Source: Propionibacteriaceae bacterium AM104-82
Lineage (GTDB): Bacteria > Actinomycetota > Actinomycetes > Propionibacteriales > Propionibacteriaceae
Direction of reading: 5' to 3'
Assembly: GCA_027658995.1 (NCBI GenBank)
Contig: JAQDQK010000008.1
Span: 1 to 64,000 of the forward strand
Length of the DNA: 64,000 bases
Under the pieces are notes generated by a model. That model ran no database searches, was not told the DNA's origin, and saw only the letters and a program-made list of their open reading frames with translations. Below, piece by piece: positions 8,372 through 16,906 of the stretch (position 1 is its first letter; the number at the start of each line of letters is the position of its first letter). The position numbers were made by a program, and so were the translations under genes.

Positions 8372-9073
8372 TCAAATGCTCAGGGCTGCGACGGTGGCCC
8401 CCACGGCGATCACCAAGCCGAAGACGGCGTTGACGATGCCGACGATGGTGAGCGTCGGCACCACGGTGCGGGTGCCCGACTCGGCGAGTGCCCGCTTGAT
8501 CGCATGGGAGAACACGCTCCTGTTGAGCGTCGTGACCTGCACGCCGTCGGCTCCGATCGTTGCCTGGAAGCTTCCTCCCACAGCGCTTCCGACCCTGACG
8601 CTCCGCTTGTTCCCTCGCCGCGTCCGGTCGAGGTCGACCCGGTAGAACCCGTTGGGGTCGCGGCCGCTGAACAGGGTGGTGCGCCAGCGGAACCGGAGCG
8701 TCTTGCGCGACCCAGGGCGCCGGAAGTTGCCCGAGTCGTAGTAGATGCGCACGGCGTTCGGCGCGGTCGTGACGCGGTGCGGCAGGTCGCCGAGTTCCCG
8801 GTCGATCACGGTGGCGAGGTGCTGGACCTGGGGCGTCCCGAGCACCGGTCGGCCGGCGTCGAGGGGAACGAACTCGTCGTTGTGCGGCGCCTCCTCGCGG
8901 GAGTAGCGCGGCACGAGCGCCAGGTTCGCGATGCCCGCCACCACGAAGGGCCAGCCGAGCCAGCGGAGGGCGTCGGGGAGATGCTGGGCGACCACCAGGA
9001 GCAGCACGACGCCGACCGCGAGCAGGACGACGCCGACGATGACGGAGCCGAGACGCTGCGCGTTGGTTGACAT
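8372..9073 (-). CDS. Hypothetical membrane protein, three TM segments
   Basis: A 233-residue protein that I do not recognise. Two hydrophobic helices lie near the N-terminus (SVIVGVVLLAVGVVLLLVV and LGWPFVVAGIANLALV). A soluble region of about 130 residues follows, rich in basic residues and beta-like (VRIYYDSGNFRRPGSRKTLR). The C-terminal helix is VVPTLTIVGIVNAVFGLVIA. The ATG at 9073 has a GGAGA site upstream. It is convergent with sdaA, the two stops being 6 nt apart. No catalytic motif is visible. Confidence 0.75.
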   Translation of the reverse strand: MSTNAQRLGSVIVGVVLLAVGVVLLLVVAQHLPDALRWLGWPFVVAGIANLALVPRYSREEAPHNDEFVPLDAGRPVLGTPQVQHLATVIDRELGDLPHRVTTAPNAVRIYYDSGNFRRPGSRKTLRFRWRTTLFSGRDPNGFYRVDLDRTRRGNKRSVRVGSAVGGSFQATIGADGVQVTTLNRSVFSHAIKRALAESGTRTVVPTLTIVGIVNAVFGLVIAVGATVAALSI

Positions 9074-9339
9074 TCGGGTGTCTCCTCTGGTCGACCGGTC
9101 GGACGCCTCGTGCCTTGTCAGATGCGCAATGGCCCCCGAATGAGGGTAGCAGCCGGCCCCAGGCGTGCTCGAGGAGGGGGCTCATCTGCCGCGTCCAGAG
9201 ATCCTTGGGAGATGGCGCGGTCGGTCGAGGGTCGGGTCGTCCGGACGGCGGGGCGATCCCGTCGCTCACCCGACGACGAGGCGGTCGACGGCGTCCGCCC
9301 GGTGCCCACCGTGCGGTAGGGGCGGTCTGTCGTTCGGGC

Positions 9340-9516
9340 TCAGTCTGCGGCGGGTTTCGGGTCGGCGTCGGCGGGCTCGGTCCGCTCGTTCAGTTCGATC
9401 CAGGACGAGTCGCAGCCGGGGCAGCGGTAGACCGGTGCGCCTTCGACCCTCTCGTCGGTCTCGACGGTGCCGCAGGCGTCCTGGCAGGGCCAACTGGTGA
9501 GAAACCTGGCGCTCAT
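9340..9516 (-). CDS. Small zinc-ribbon-like protein
   Basis: A 58-residue protein starting at the ATG at 9516, which overlaps the upstream esterase stop as ATGA and implies coupled translation. Four cysteines form a C-x4-C (CQDACG) and C-x2-C (YRCPGCDSSW) pair, a pattern consistent with a rubredoxin-like or zinc-ribbon knuckle. The C-terminal tail is acidic and Pro/Ala-rich. An in-frame GTG or ATG further upstream is possible, but it would lie deep inside the esterase gene. Function is unknown. Confidence 0.6.
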   Translation of the reverse strand: MSARFLTSWPCQDACGTVETDERVEGAPVYRCPGCDSSWIELNERTEPADADPKPAAD

Positions 9517-10352
9517 CGGCCCCACGTGGCGCGCAGCCACGACGCGCACATGTCGAGCCAGGCGTGCGCGTTCTCCGGGAGCGACGCACGGTCGGCGTTG
9601 GCGACCGGGGTCGCAGTCGACAGGCCGTGCTCGCCGCGGTCGAAGTGGTGGTACTCGAAGGGGACGCCCGCGTCGGACAGGGCGGTCGCGAACCTGAGCG
9701 ACTGCGTCGGTGGGACGACGTTGTCCTCGTTGGTCGTCCAGAGGAACGTGGGAGGCGTCTTGTCGGTGACGGCGGTGATGCTGTCGCTGAAGGAGATCTC
9801 GTCGCCCCGGTCGTCGACCCAGTCGAAGTTGAACACCGCGTAGCAGGGGACGATCGCGTCGGGTCGGGGGCTGACCTCAAGCAGGCCCGCGTTCGCGTCG
9901 AGGCCGCGCGCGACGAGCGCCTCGTACTCGGCGCGCTCGGCGTCATGGAGGCTCGGCTCGTGCCACCTGGTGCCGATCATGCCCGTCACGTGACCGCCGG
10001 CGGAGAACCCGAGGAAGGCGATCCGGGTGGGGTCGACGCCGAGTTCCGCGGCGTGCAGTCGCACCCACCGGACGGCGCGCGCGGCGTCGATGAGGGGGTT
10101 CAGTCCGGTCGCGTGCTCACGGATGGAGTAGCGCAGCACAAAGGTGTCGAATCCCTTGGCGAGGAAGCCGGCGGCGACCGGGTCGGCCTCGCGCTGCGAC
10201 AGGAACTCATACCCGCCGCCGGGGCAGACGATCACCGCGGGTCGCGGCGTCTCGAGCGAGGTCGGCTGCTCGTCCGGGCTCGGCAGGTCGAACACGGTCG
10301 CCTCGAGGGTGACGTTCCGCTCGGGGTTGAACTCGACGGTGAAGTTGCGCAT
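9513..10352 (-). CDS. Alpha/beta hydrolase, acetylesterase-like
   Basis: A 279-residue alpha/beta-hydrolase of the BD-FAE/acetyl-xylan esterase-like group. It shows the oxyanion segment VIVCPGGGYEFLS, the nucleophile elbow GFSAGGHVTG (serine near residue 120), an aspartate in NEDNVVPP and a histidine in FDRGEHGLS. It is predicted to deacylate a small or sugar ester in the cytoplasm, as no signal peptide is seen. The -10 box TAGGGT (minus strand, 10364-10359) ends 6 nt before the ATG, so the mRNA should be leaderless. The zinc-ribbon gene follows with a 4-nt overlap. Confidence 0.88.
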   Translation of the reverse strand: MRNFTVEFNPERNVTLEATVFDLPSPDEQPTSLETPRPAVIVCPGGGYEFLSQREADPVAAGFLAKGFDTFVLRYSIREHATGLNPLIDAARAVRWVRLHAAELGVDPTRIAFLGFSAGGHVTGMIGTRWHEPSLHDAERAEYEALVARGLDANAGLLEVSPRPDAIVPCYAVFNFDWVDDRGDEISFSDSITAVTDKTPPTFLWTTNEDNVVPPTQSLRFATALSDAGVPFEYHHFDRGEHGLSTATPVANADRASLPENAHAWLDMCASWLRATWGR

Positions 10353-10697
10353 GGCACAACCCTAGACCGCCGCCCGGAAGCGATGGTCGGCCGCGCCTGG
10401 GTCGCGGATCGCTGGTTGAGCCATGCCGGGTTCTGCTGGTTGAGCCATGGCGGTCTTGCTGGTTGAGCCATGGCGGACGCGAAGCGGCCGGCATCGGTCG
10501 AAACCCCGTGACGTGTCCGGAGTCTCGGCCGTAGGAACCATGCTGGGCGCGAAGCAACCGGCGACGGCCTTGCTGGTTGAGCCATGGCGGACGCGGAGCG
10601 GCCGGCATCGGTCGAAACCTCGCGACGTATCCGGGCCTAGACGCATCCGACGCCTCGTTGGCCGATGCGAACGGTCCTGGTCGTGACAGGATGAGGC
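10353..10697. repeat. Structured intergenic repeats in reverse orientation
   Basis: This gap between divergent genes holds two near-identical copies of a 45-bp element (10461-10505 and 10575-10619), each running from GGTTGAGCC to GGTCGAAACC. Truncated GGTTGAGCCATG pieces lie at 10413 and 10437. Read on the minus strand, ATGCCGG faces CCGCCAT with one mismatch around a CGC/GCG inner stem. Apart from the two divergent promoters at its ends, I see no gene. Confidence 0.8.
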
Positions 10698-11099
10698 ATG
10701 AGTGAATCCCCGCGGTTCGACCCGCTGGACCCCGACCTCGTGAGGCTGCGCGACATCGCCCTCGCGCTCCCCGGAGCAGGCGAGAAGCTCGTGGTCGGGC
10801 ACCCGGCGTTCTACACGCGCAAGGTGTTCGCCTACTTCGGGATGAGCTACAAGATCGACGGGGACTGGGTCACCAACCCGAGGACGGTCAACGTCCTGCT
10901 CCCCGAGGACGAACGCCTGGCGCTGCTCGAGGAGCCACGGGCCCACGTACCCGGATACATCGGCCCGTCCGGCTGGCTCGGGATCTGCGTCGACGACGAC
11001 ACCGACTGGACGGAGATCGCCGAGTTGGTCGAACTGTCCTACCGGGAGACGGCGGGCGTTCGGAAGATCGCCGAACTCGACGCGCGCAGGGACGGCTAG
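10698..11099 (+). CDS. MmcQ/YjbR-family protein
   Basis: A 133-residue protein of the MmcQ/YjbR family, a CyaY-like alpha-beta fold often annotated as DNA-binding on structural grounds. Typical features are LRDIALALPGAGEKLVVGHPAFYTRKVFAYF near the N-terminus, PGYIGPSGWLGIC in the middle and a C-terminal helix beginning DWTEIAELVELSYRETAG. A CAGGAT hexamer ends 5 nt before the ATG and may be the -10. Cellular function is unknown. Confidence 0.82.
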   Translation: MSESPRFDPLDPDLVRLRDIALALPGAGEKLVVGHPAFYTRKVFAYFGMSYKIDGDWVTNPRTVNVLLPEDERLALLEEPRAHVPGYIGPSGWLGICVDDDTDWTEIAELVELSYRETAGVRKIAELDARRDG

Positions 11100-11795
11100 C
11101 TGCACCGGCTCCTGCGCCGCCGCGGTCGCGGCCGAGTCGAAAAGTGCGCAACCACCAGCAACGATCGGCGCTCGGACCCCTCGACAGGCTCGGGGAACGG
11201 GCCCCTGCGCACGTCGCCAGGGTTTCGACACAGCACGCGGGCGACTCCGTCGCCGCGGCTGGCTCAACCAGCAGAACTCGACAAGCTCAGGAAACGAGCG
11301 ACGTGAGTCCCCGCGCAAGCCCCACGATGCCCCGGCGACCCGCAGGCCCATCGTTCCTTGAGCCGGCCCGCCGACGTAGTCGCGCGGCCGAGTCGAAAGG
11401 TCCGAAACCACCAGCAACGACCGCCGCACGGCCCCCTCGACAACCTCGGGGAACGGGTCCCTGCGCACCTCACCAGGGTTTCGACACAGCCCACGGGCGA
11501 CTCCGTCGCCGCGGCTGGCTCAACCAGCAGAACCCGACTAGCTGGGGACGGGTCCCTGCGCACCTCACGAGGTTTCGACACAGCCCACGGGCGACTCCGT
11601 CGCCGCGGCTGGCTCAACCAGCAGAACTCGACGAGCTCGGGGACGGGTCCCTGCGCACCTCGCGAGGGTTTCGACACAGCCCACGGGCGACTCCGTCGCC
11701 GCGGCTGGCTCAACCAGCAGAACTCGACAAGACCTGGCGCCGGACTGGGCGCAGGGCCTGGCTCAACCAGCAGCGTCGCTGCCTAGACTTGGCGC
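11100..11795. repeat. Intergenic array of four hairpin repeats
   Basis: There is no gene in about 700 bp. Four copies of a ~52-bp element start at 11221, 11477, 11571 and 11667; the last three are spaced 94-96 bp apart. Each begins GGTTTCGACACAG and ends GGCTGGCTCAACCAGC. GGCGAC pairs with GTCGCC around a tcc loop, and an outer CAGCC pairs with GGCTG in three of the copies. Between them lie variants of CTCGACAAGCTC-type sequence. The final repeat abuts the promoter of the phosphotransferase gene. Confidence 0.82.
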
Positions 11796-12563
11796 GTGGA
11801 GGAGCAGGCGCTGACCGGGGGCAATGCCACCGACGCCGTGGTCCGCGTCGGGGACACCGTGCGCAAGCCCTGGACCGCCGCGACGCCGAGCGTCTCCGCA
11901 TATGTCGACGCCCTCCGGGCCGCGGGGGTCGACGCGCCCAAGCCCATGGGGCGGGACGATCTCGGCCGCTCGGTGCAGGAGTTCGTGCCAGGCACGAGCG
12001 GGATGGACGTCGGCCCGCTCTCGCCCACGGACCTGCGCCGGGTCGGCTCGATGGTCCGGCGGATCCACGACGCGAGCGCCGACTTCACCCCGCCGTCAGG
12101 TGCCGTGTGGGAGACGGCGATACCCGCACCCGGCGTCGACCTCGTCTGCCACAACGACCTCGCCCCGTGGAACCTGATCGTCGGCGAACGGTGGGTGTTC
12201 ATCGACTGGGACGCCTCCGCGCCGAGCACCCGACTCTGGGACCTCGCCTATGCCGCGCAGGCGTTCACGCTCAACGACGCCACCGCGCCGCCGGAGACCG
12301 CGGCCGCTCGGCTCACAGCATTCATCGACGGGTACGGCGCCGACCGCGACCTGCGGGAGTCCCTCCCGCAGGTGATGGTCGACCGGACGGCGGCGATGCT
12401 CGACCTGCTCGGGTCGTCCCATCGCGACGGCCGCGAACCATGGGCCTCGATGTACGTCTCGGGGCACGGGGCGCACTGGTCCGCCGTCCTGCGTTACGTC
12501 GAGCGGCACCGCTCCCAGTGGTCGGCGGCCCTGAACGGGACTCCCTCCCACCCGGCAGACTGA
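11796..12563 (+). CDS. Aminoglycoside phosphotransferase-like (APH/ChoK) kinase
   Basis: A 255-residue protein with the APH/choline-kinase catalytic core. VCHNDLAPWNLIV is the Brenner loop with catalytic Asp near residue 120. VFIDWDASAPSTRLWDLAY carries the metal-binding Asp. Upstream lies a small N-lobe with little recognisable P-loop. Substrate is unknown, and the family includes small-molecule kinases as well as antibiotic-resistance enzymes, so the name should not be read as resistance. TAGACT at 11784-11789 ends exactly 6 nt before the GTG start, predicting a leaderless mRNA. Confidence 0.85.
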   Translation: MEEQALTGGNATDAVVRVGDTVRKPWTAATPSVSAYVDALRAAGVDAPKPMGRDDLGRSVQEFVPGTSGMDVGPLSPTDLRRVGSMVRRIHDASADFTPPSGAVWETAIPAPGVDLVCHNDLAPWNLIVGERWVFIDWDASAPSTRLWDLAYAAQAFTLNDATAPPETAAARLTAFIDGYGADRDLRESLPQVMVDRTAAMLDLLGSSHRDGREPWASMYVSGHGAHWSAVLRYVERHRSQWSAALNGTPSHPAD

Positions 12564-12740
12564 TCCGAAGCTCACCGGTTGGCGTTCGTCCATGGCGACG
12601 CCGACGGTTCCATCGCACGGTTCCATCCCCACCGCTGCGACCCCACGGTGGGCGCCGACCGTCGCAGGCAGGAGAGACGACGGTTTGACAGGGCCCGACG
12701 ACCGGGCACGTGCGCGGCGTCGGCTGCCTAGTCTTGGGTC

Positions 12741-13103
12741 ATGGCCGATCGCACCGTCCCGAACCTGCCCTCGCGGGATCTCGACCGCACCGCGGCCTTC
12801 TACGAGTCGTTCGGGTTCGTCGAGAGGTACCGCGACGACCGCTGGTTGATCCTGCAGCGCGGGCCGCTCGGTCTGGAGTTCTTCCTCCACGTCGACGTCG
12901 ACCCGTACAGCAGCGGCTTCCAGTGCACCGTCCGGGTGCGCGATCTCGACGAACTGTGGGGCGCGATCCGCAGCGCGGGGGTCGATGTCGCCACCGTCGG
13001 GTTTCCCCGTCTGCACGAGCCGCGCGTCGAGGCGTCAGGGCTCAGGATCGGTTACCTCGTCGATCAGGACGGCACCCAGCTCACCCTGATCGAGGAGGCG
13101 TGA
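12741..13103 (+). CDS. VOC / bleomycin-resistance-like protein
   Basis: A 120-residue protein of the vicinal oxygen chelate superfamily, close in pattern to bleomycin-binding resistance proteins. It shows VPNLPSRDLDRTAAFYESFGF at the N-terminus, GLEFFLHVDVDP mid-protein and YLVDQDGTQLTLIEEA at the end. The beta-alpha-beta-beta-beta modules are apparent. Whether it sequesters a drug or does something else cannot be told. TAGTCT at 12729-12734 ends 6 nt before the ATG (leaderless). The 177-bp gap upstream shows no gene. Confidence 0.82.
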   Translation: MADRTVPNLPSRDLDRTAAFYESFGFVERYRDDRWLILQRGPLGLEFFLHVDVDPYSSGFQCTVRVRDLDELWGAIRSAGVDVATVGFPRLHEPRVEASGLRIGYLVDQDGTQLTLIEEA

Positions 13104-13106
13104 GGG

Positions 13107-14120
13107 CTACTCGCCGCGCACCTTGCCGGAGACCCACTTGCCGAGGTCGCTGATGCCGCCGCCGATGTCCTTGGCGAGCTTGGCGAGGGCGTCCTCGCTC
13201 TCGTTGAAGTCCTTGCTGTAGGCGTCGGCGGCCGCGCTGGCCTCCGCCGAGATCTTCGCGTCCTTGTCACCCGCGCGACGCGGGTAGTTGCCACCGAGGA
13301 TGTCGGCGTAGGCGCCCGAGTCGACCCAGCGACGGATCTCGCTTGCCCGCACCACGTTCATGGGGTGCGTCGTCCCGTCGACGAGCAGCAGCTTGGCGAT
13401 CGAGTCGCGCAGGTCGTCGGTGTCCTGGTAGTCGCGGGCCTGCGCCAGGAACTCGGTCTGGTCGAGGTCCTCGAGGTGGCCGCCCGAGGCGAGCTTCATG
13501 TTGACGCGGATCGCGGCCTGCACGTCCTGCGTGGCGAGCAGCCCGGCGCGATCCGAGGAAAGCTCGGACTTGCGCGACCATTCGCTGAGCGCCGAACGCA
13601 GCGCGATCAGCCCGATGCCGCCGAACGGAACGCTGGTCAGCGTCATGCCGAACATCAGGATGTACTGCAGCAGCGTGCGGTAGAGGGCGTGTCCGCTGAG
13701 CGCGTGGCCGAGCTCATGGCCAAGCACGAAGCGCAGCTCCTCATCATCGAGCAGGTCGACCAGCGCCGAGTTCACCACGATCTTCGGGGTGTCGATGCCG
13801 ATGGTCATGGCGTTGAACACCGGGGAGGCGATCACGTACAGCTCCGGCAGGTCGGGCGCGTCGAGCGTCGTCGCGGCCTCGGCATGCAGGCGCTGGAGAC
13901 GGGGGAACTGGCGGTCGCTGACGCGCACCGCGGAACCGAGCAGTTGCATCTTGATGGCGCGCTCGTTCATGAACGCGGAGAACTTGCGCAGGATGGTGTC
14001 GAAGCCCTGCAGCTTGCGGAGGGCGACGAGCGCGCCGCGGTCGGCCGGATGCTCCCAGGCCCTGCTGGAGATGCCCTTGAGGACGACACGGTGACGGGTG
14101 GTCTCGCTGCTCTCGTTCAT
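13107..14120 (-). CDS. M48-family zinc metallopeptidase
   Basis: A 337-residue HtpX/M48-like peptidase. The zinc motif HELGHALSGH lies near residue 134, with the third ligand Glu in KSELSSDRAG. A hydrophobic stretch of about 40 residues between them (YILMFGMTLTSVPFGGIGLI) suggests membrane association. The roughly 130 N-terminal residues resemble the helical cap of bacterial M48 proteins. The C-terminal ~80 residues are charged and Ala/Lys-rich. It is convergent with the VOC gene. The likely role is membrane-protein or stress-related proteolysis. Confidence 0.88.
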   Translation of the reverse strand: MNESSETTRHRVVLKGISSRAWEHPADRGALVALRKLQGFDTILRKFSAFMNERAIKMQLLGSAVRVSDRQFPRLQRLHAEAATTLDAPDLPELYVIASPVFNAMTIGIDTPKIVVNSALVDLLDDEELRFVLGHELGHALSGHALYRTLLQYILMFGMTLTSVPFGGIGLIALRSALSEWSRKSELSSDRAGLLATQDVQAAIRVNMKLASGGHLEDLDQTEFLAQARDYQDTDDLRDSIAKLLLVDGTTHPMNVVRASEIRRWVDSGAYADILGGNYPRRAGDKDAKISAEASAAADAYSKDFNESEDALAKLAKDIGGGISDLGKWVSGKVRGE

Positions 14121-14183
14121 GGTCTCCAGTGTGCCCGGCTCGCGGCTCAGCGTGCCTCAGACCGTGGTCGTCGGTCGCAGGAC

Positions 14184-14214
14184 AAAAAAAGACCCGACCC
14201 ACGAGGGATCGGGT
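14184..14214 (-). terminator. Intrinsic terminator of the NYN gene
   Basis: On the minus strand, ACCCGATCCC pairs with GGGTCGGGT around a short loop with one bulge, followed by a run of seven T residues. It lies about 100 bp past the stop of the NYN-domain gene and upstream of the M48 gene start. It separates the two transcription units. Confidence 0.75.
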
Positions 14215-14311
14215 GAATATATGGACAAGTTTACATCGCGACGGGCAGAAACTCCAGTGAGCGAACGAAAACACAACCATCTCACCGCATCACGTTCTCT
14301 ACCCGGAGCGA

Positions 14312-15046
14312 TCACCAGCCGGGCGGCCTACTCTGGCCACCCGCAGGATCAGCAAGTTGCGCACTCTTGAACGTTTGAGCGCGGGCTGTCCACCACCAAT
14401 GGCCACCAACGCCATCTTGCTTGGAACCTTTCAGCGCCCCGGCAGTGGGTCCGTTCTGGGGATTGATCAGACCCACTGGCACTCGCTTTCGCGCTTCAAG
14501 TATTGGGAGCGCCAGATCACTATCGTTTGACACTACGACCGCTGCATCGACCTGTCCGCCGAGCACATCGAGCAGGAGGTGCGAGGCAACGTTGACGTCA
14601 CTCCCCTTCTCCTCAAGATGTAGGTACTTCACAAGGAATCGCGAGTTTGGCAGCGCGCCTCCGTTCGCATCCTGGACCATCACCGGCCAGCGTGATGTGA
14701 CCGGCACTGGTCGACGAGACACGGGGTCCTCGACGGCCATGAGAGCTGACTTCGCTCGCGCCACGTATCGTCCGTACTCGACCCAATCAACCGACCCGGA
14801 ACCGATTAGCGCCTTGAGGTACACGTCCTGATCGCCATGGGCGGATGGGTTCGTGCGAGCATCAACACGCGCCGTGCAATAGACAACACGCGATACGCAG
14901 TACCCAGACCATCCTCGTTGGGCGCGAATGATGTTCTCGACGAACTCGCGGACATCCAGCCAGCGCCACCCGCTCGTTCCCCGACCGCAATGCGACCTCC
15001 CGCCGTAATAGAGGTTGTACCCGTCGACGTAAACGCCCACTCTCAT
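14312..15046 (-). CDS. NYN-domain (PIN-like) putative nuclease
   Basis: A 244-residue protein with an NYN/LabA-type PIN-like fold. Three acidic motifs in the right order suggest a metal-dependent RNase site: [15 protein letters not shown] at the N-terminus, [15 protein letters not shown] near the middle and [20 protein letters not shown]. The ATG at 15046 places VDGYN at residue 7, as usual; an upstream extension to 15124 would run into the L9 terminator. The gene is visibly less G+C-rich than its neighbours and uses more A/T-ending codons (AGT, ATA, TTG), suggesting horizontal acquisition. It has its own terminator. No partner antitoxin is seen. Confidence 0.85.
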   Translation of the reverse strand: MRVGVYVDGYNLYYGGRSHCGRGTSGWRWLDVREFVENIIRAQRGWSGYCVSRVVYCTARVDARTNPSAHGDQDVYLKALIGSGSVDWVEYGRYVARAKSALMAVEDPVSRRPVPVTSRWPVMVQDANGGALPNSRFLVKYLHLEEKGSDVNVASHLLLDVLGGQVDAAVVVSNDSDLALPILEARKRVPVGLINPQNGPTAGALKGSKQDGVGGHWWWTARAQTFKSAQLADPAGGQSRPPGW

Positions 15047-15086
15047 GCGAGAAGCGTAGCCGCGGCTCCTCTTGTCAGGGCTTCTC

Positions 15087-15120
15087 ACGCAAAAACCCCC
15101 GGCCGTTGGACCGGGGGTTT
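15087..15120 (-). terminator. Terminator of the rpsF-ssb-rpsR-rplI operon
   Basis: A perfect 10-bp stem, AAACCCCCGG with CCGGGGGTTT, closes an 8-nt loop. Read on the minus strand the stem continues into a T-rich tail. It lies 19 bp after the rplI stop. An A-rich run on the other side of the stem is why the tail is T-rich only on the minus strand. Confidence 0.85.
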
Positions 15121-15138
15121 GCATCGAGGTGACTCAGA

Positions 15139-15585
15139 TCACTGAGCGACGACCTCGAAGGGGACGTGAGCGGAGACCGCGCCGTGCAGCTTGATGTTGG
15201 CGGCGTGGGTTCCGACAGTCTTGACAGGCTTCGCGAACGAGACCGAGCGCTTGTCGATCGTGGGGCCGCCGGCCTTCTTCACCGCGACAGCGAGGTCGCT
15301 GGAGGTGATGGCGCCGAACAGGTGACCCTGCTCGGAGACGCGGGCGGGGATCTCGATCTTCAGACCCTCGAGCTGCGAACGGATCTCCTGCGCGTGCTCG
15401 ACGCCGCGAACCTCGCGGGCGTCGCGGGCACGCTTGATGCCGTCGATCTGCTTCTCGTTGCCGCGGGTCCAGCGGATCGCCTTGCCCTGGGGCAGCAGGA
15501 AGTTACGGCCGTAGCCGTCCTTCACCTCGACGATGTCGCCGGCGATGCCGAGCTTGTCAACCGTGCCAGTCAGGATGAGCTTCAT
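15139..15585 (-). CDS. rplI: 50S ribosomal protein L9
   Basis: A 148-residue L9 protein. The N-terminal rRNA-binding domain reads MKLILTGTVDKLGIAGDIVEVKDGYGRNFLLPQGKA, and a long connecting helix and a C-terminal domain (LFGAITSSDLAVAVKKAGG) follow. Length matches the family. It is the last gene of the rpsF-ssb-rpsR-rplI operon, 17 nt after rpsR, and is followed by a strong hairpin terminator. Confidence 0.97.
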   Translation of the reverse strand: MKLILTGTVDKLGIAGDIVEVKDGYGRNFLLPQGKAIRWTRGNEKQIDGIKRARDAREVRGVEHAQEIRSQLEGLKIEIPARVSEQGHLFGAITSSDLAVAVKKAGGPTIDKRSVSFAKPVKTVGTHAANIKLHGAVSAHVPFEVVAQ

Positions 15586-15602
15586 ATTTCTTCCCTTCCA
15601 GA

Positions 15603-15842
15603 TCAGCGAGCGGTCGACGCGTACGGCAGCAGGGCAACCTCACGCGCGTTCTTGACGGCGAGGGCGACCTTGCGCTGGTCCTGGACCGAAAGGCCAGTGA
15701 CGCGGCGGGCGCGAATCTTGCCACGCTCAGAGATGAACTTCTTGAGCGTGTTGGTGTCCTTGTAGTCGATGTTGGCGACGCGAGTCGTCTTCACCGGCAT
15801 GATCTTCTTCTTGTTCACAGGCTTGCGCTGTGGACCGGCCAT
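15603..15842 (-). CDS. rpsR: 30S ribosomal protein S18 (cysteine-free form)
   Basis: A 79-residue S18 with the conserved core [26 protein letters not shown] and the ending ALLPYAST. The N-terminal zinc-ribbon cysteines found in C+ S18 proteins are absent: the region reads [14 protein letters not shown]. It is therefore a zinc-independent (C-) paralogue, even though it sits in the housekeeping operon. S18 pairs with S6, encoded two genes upstream, on the 30S platform. Confidence 0.97.
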   Translation of the reverse strand: MAGPQRKPVNKKKIMPVKTTRVANIDYKDTNTLKKFISERGKIRARRVTGLSVQDQRKVALAVKNAREVALLPYASTAR

Positions 15843-15939
15843 TGTGGTGCTCTCCTTTGCTAGTGGGCGTGGTGCCCTGAAAGCCCGTCTCTCGACGGAA
15901 TGTGCCAGCTAGCCCGAGCGGGCTAGATAAGCGGGTGGA

Positions 15940-16473
15940 TCAGAACGGGGGCTCTTCAGGCTGCGACTGGGCCCACGGATCGTTTCCGCCGCGGTTGCCG
16001 CCGGCGTTGCCGGAGCTTGCCCAGGGGTCAGACTGCTGAGCGTTGGTGTTGTTGCCACCACCGCCGCCGCCCTGATTGCCCTGCCACGAACCGCCACCGC
16101 CGCCGCCACCCGTGGTGCGGGTGACCTTCGCGGTCGCGTATCGCAGGGCGGGACCGACCTCGTCGACGTCGACCTCAAACACGGTGCGCTTCTCACCCTC
16201 GCGGGTTTCGTAGCTGCGCGACTTCAGCCGGCCCGAGACGATGACGCGAGAACCCTTGGTGAGGGACTCGGCAACGTTCTCGGCGTACTGGCGCCACACC
16301 GAGCAGTTGAGGAACATGGCATCGCCGTCCTTCCACTCGTTCGTCTGACGATCGAACGTGCGGGGGGTCGAAGCGACCGTGAAGTTCGCAACAGCTGCCC
16401 CGTTGGGCGTGAAGCGAAGCTCAGGATCGGCGGTCAGGTTGCCGATGAGCGTGATGGGTGTCTCGCCTGCCAT
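15940..16473 (-). CDS. ssb: Single-stranded DNA-binding protein
   Basis: A 177-residue SSB. The OB-fold occupies about residues 1-115 ([60 protein letters not shown]). A Gly/Asn/Gln-rich disordered linker and an acidic partner-binding tip, EEPPF, follow. It binds ssDNA during replication, recombination and repair. It is the second gene of the rpsF operon, which is the usual actinobacterial arrangement. Confidence 0.97.
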   Translation of the reverse strand: MAGETPITLIGNLTADPELRFTPNGAAVANFTVASTPRTFDRQTNEWKDGDAMFLNCSVWRQYAENVAESLTKGSRVIVSGRLKSRSYETREGEKRTVFEVDVDEVGPALRYATAKVTRTTGGGGGGGSWQGNQGGGGGGNNTNAQQSDPWASSGNAGGNRGGNDPWAQSQPEEPPF

Positions 16474-16598
16474 GTCTATCTGCCTTCCGATGATCGGACT
16501 TCGGTGAGCCGTTTGGCCGACTCACCTCGTGGTACCTGAGATTCTGGGCCAGCGGGCTGACACATTTCTCAAGTAGCCGGGAAGTTGTGGAAAAGAAC

Positions 16599-16886
16599 TC
16601 AATCCTCGAGACGGAGAACCTTGGTGCGCACAACCTTCTCGTCGATGGACATCAGACGGTCCATCTCGGAAACGGTCGCGGGCTCAGCGGTCAGCTGGAG
16701 GACGGCGTAGATCGCCTCAGACTTCTTGTTGATGTCGTACGCAAGGCGACGACGTCCCCAGATGTCGATGTTGTCGATGGTGCCGCCATCCTTGGTGATG
16801 ACCTCAAGGTGCTTGTCAACGAGTGCGGGTGCCTGACGCTCATCAACGTCGGAATCGATGAGAACCATGACTTCGTACTTACGCAT
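16599..16886 (-). CDS. rpsF: 30S ribosomal protein S6
   Basis: A 95-residue S6 protein starting MRKYEVMVLIDSDVDERQAP and containing IDIWGRRRLAYDINKKSEAIYAVLQL, the canonical ferredoxin-like fold that pairs with S18. The ATG at 16886 is preceded by AAGGAGGTGG. It is the first gene of the operon, with a leader of about 80 nt that may bind the S6:S18 complex. Confidence 0.96.
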   Translation of the reverse strand: MRKYEVMVLIDSDVDERQAPALVDKHLEVITKDGGTIDNIDIWGRRRLAYDINKKSEAIYAVLQLTAEPATVSEMDRLMSIDEKVVRTKVLRLED

Positions 16887-16906
16887 ACTTCAGCCCCACC
16901 TCCTTC

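Noticed and set aside
11221..11720. CRISPR-like array (regular ~95-bp spacing)
   Set aside because: The repeated part is a ~52-bp hairpin and the intervening sequences are related to each other, not unique spacers. No cas genes are present.
11796..12563. Antibiotic-resistance gene call for the APH-like protein
   Set aside because: Only the generic kinase motifs are visible. The family includes many metabolic kinases, so resistance cannot be claimed.
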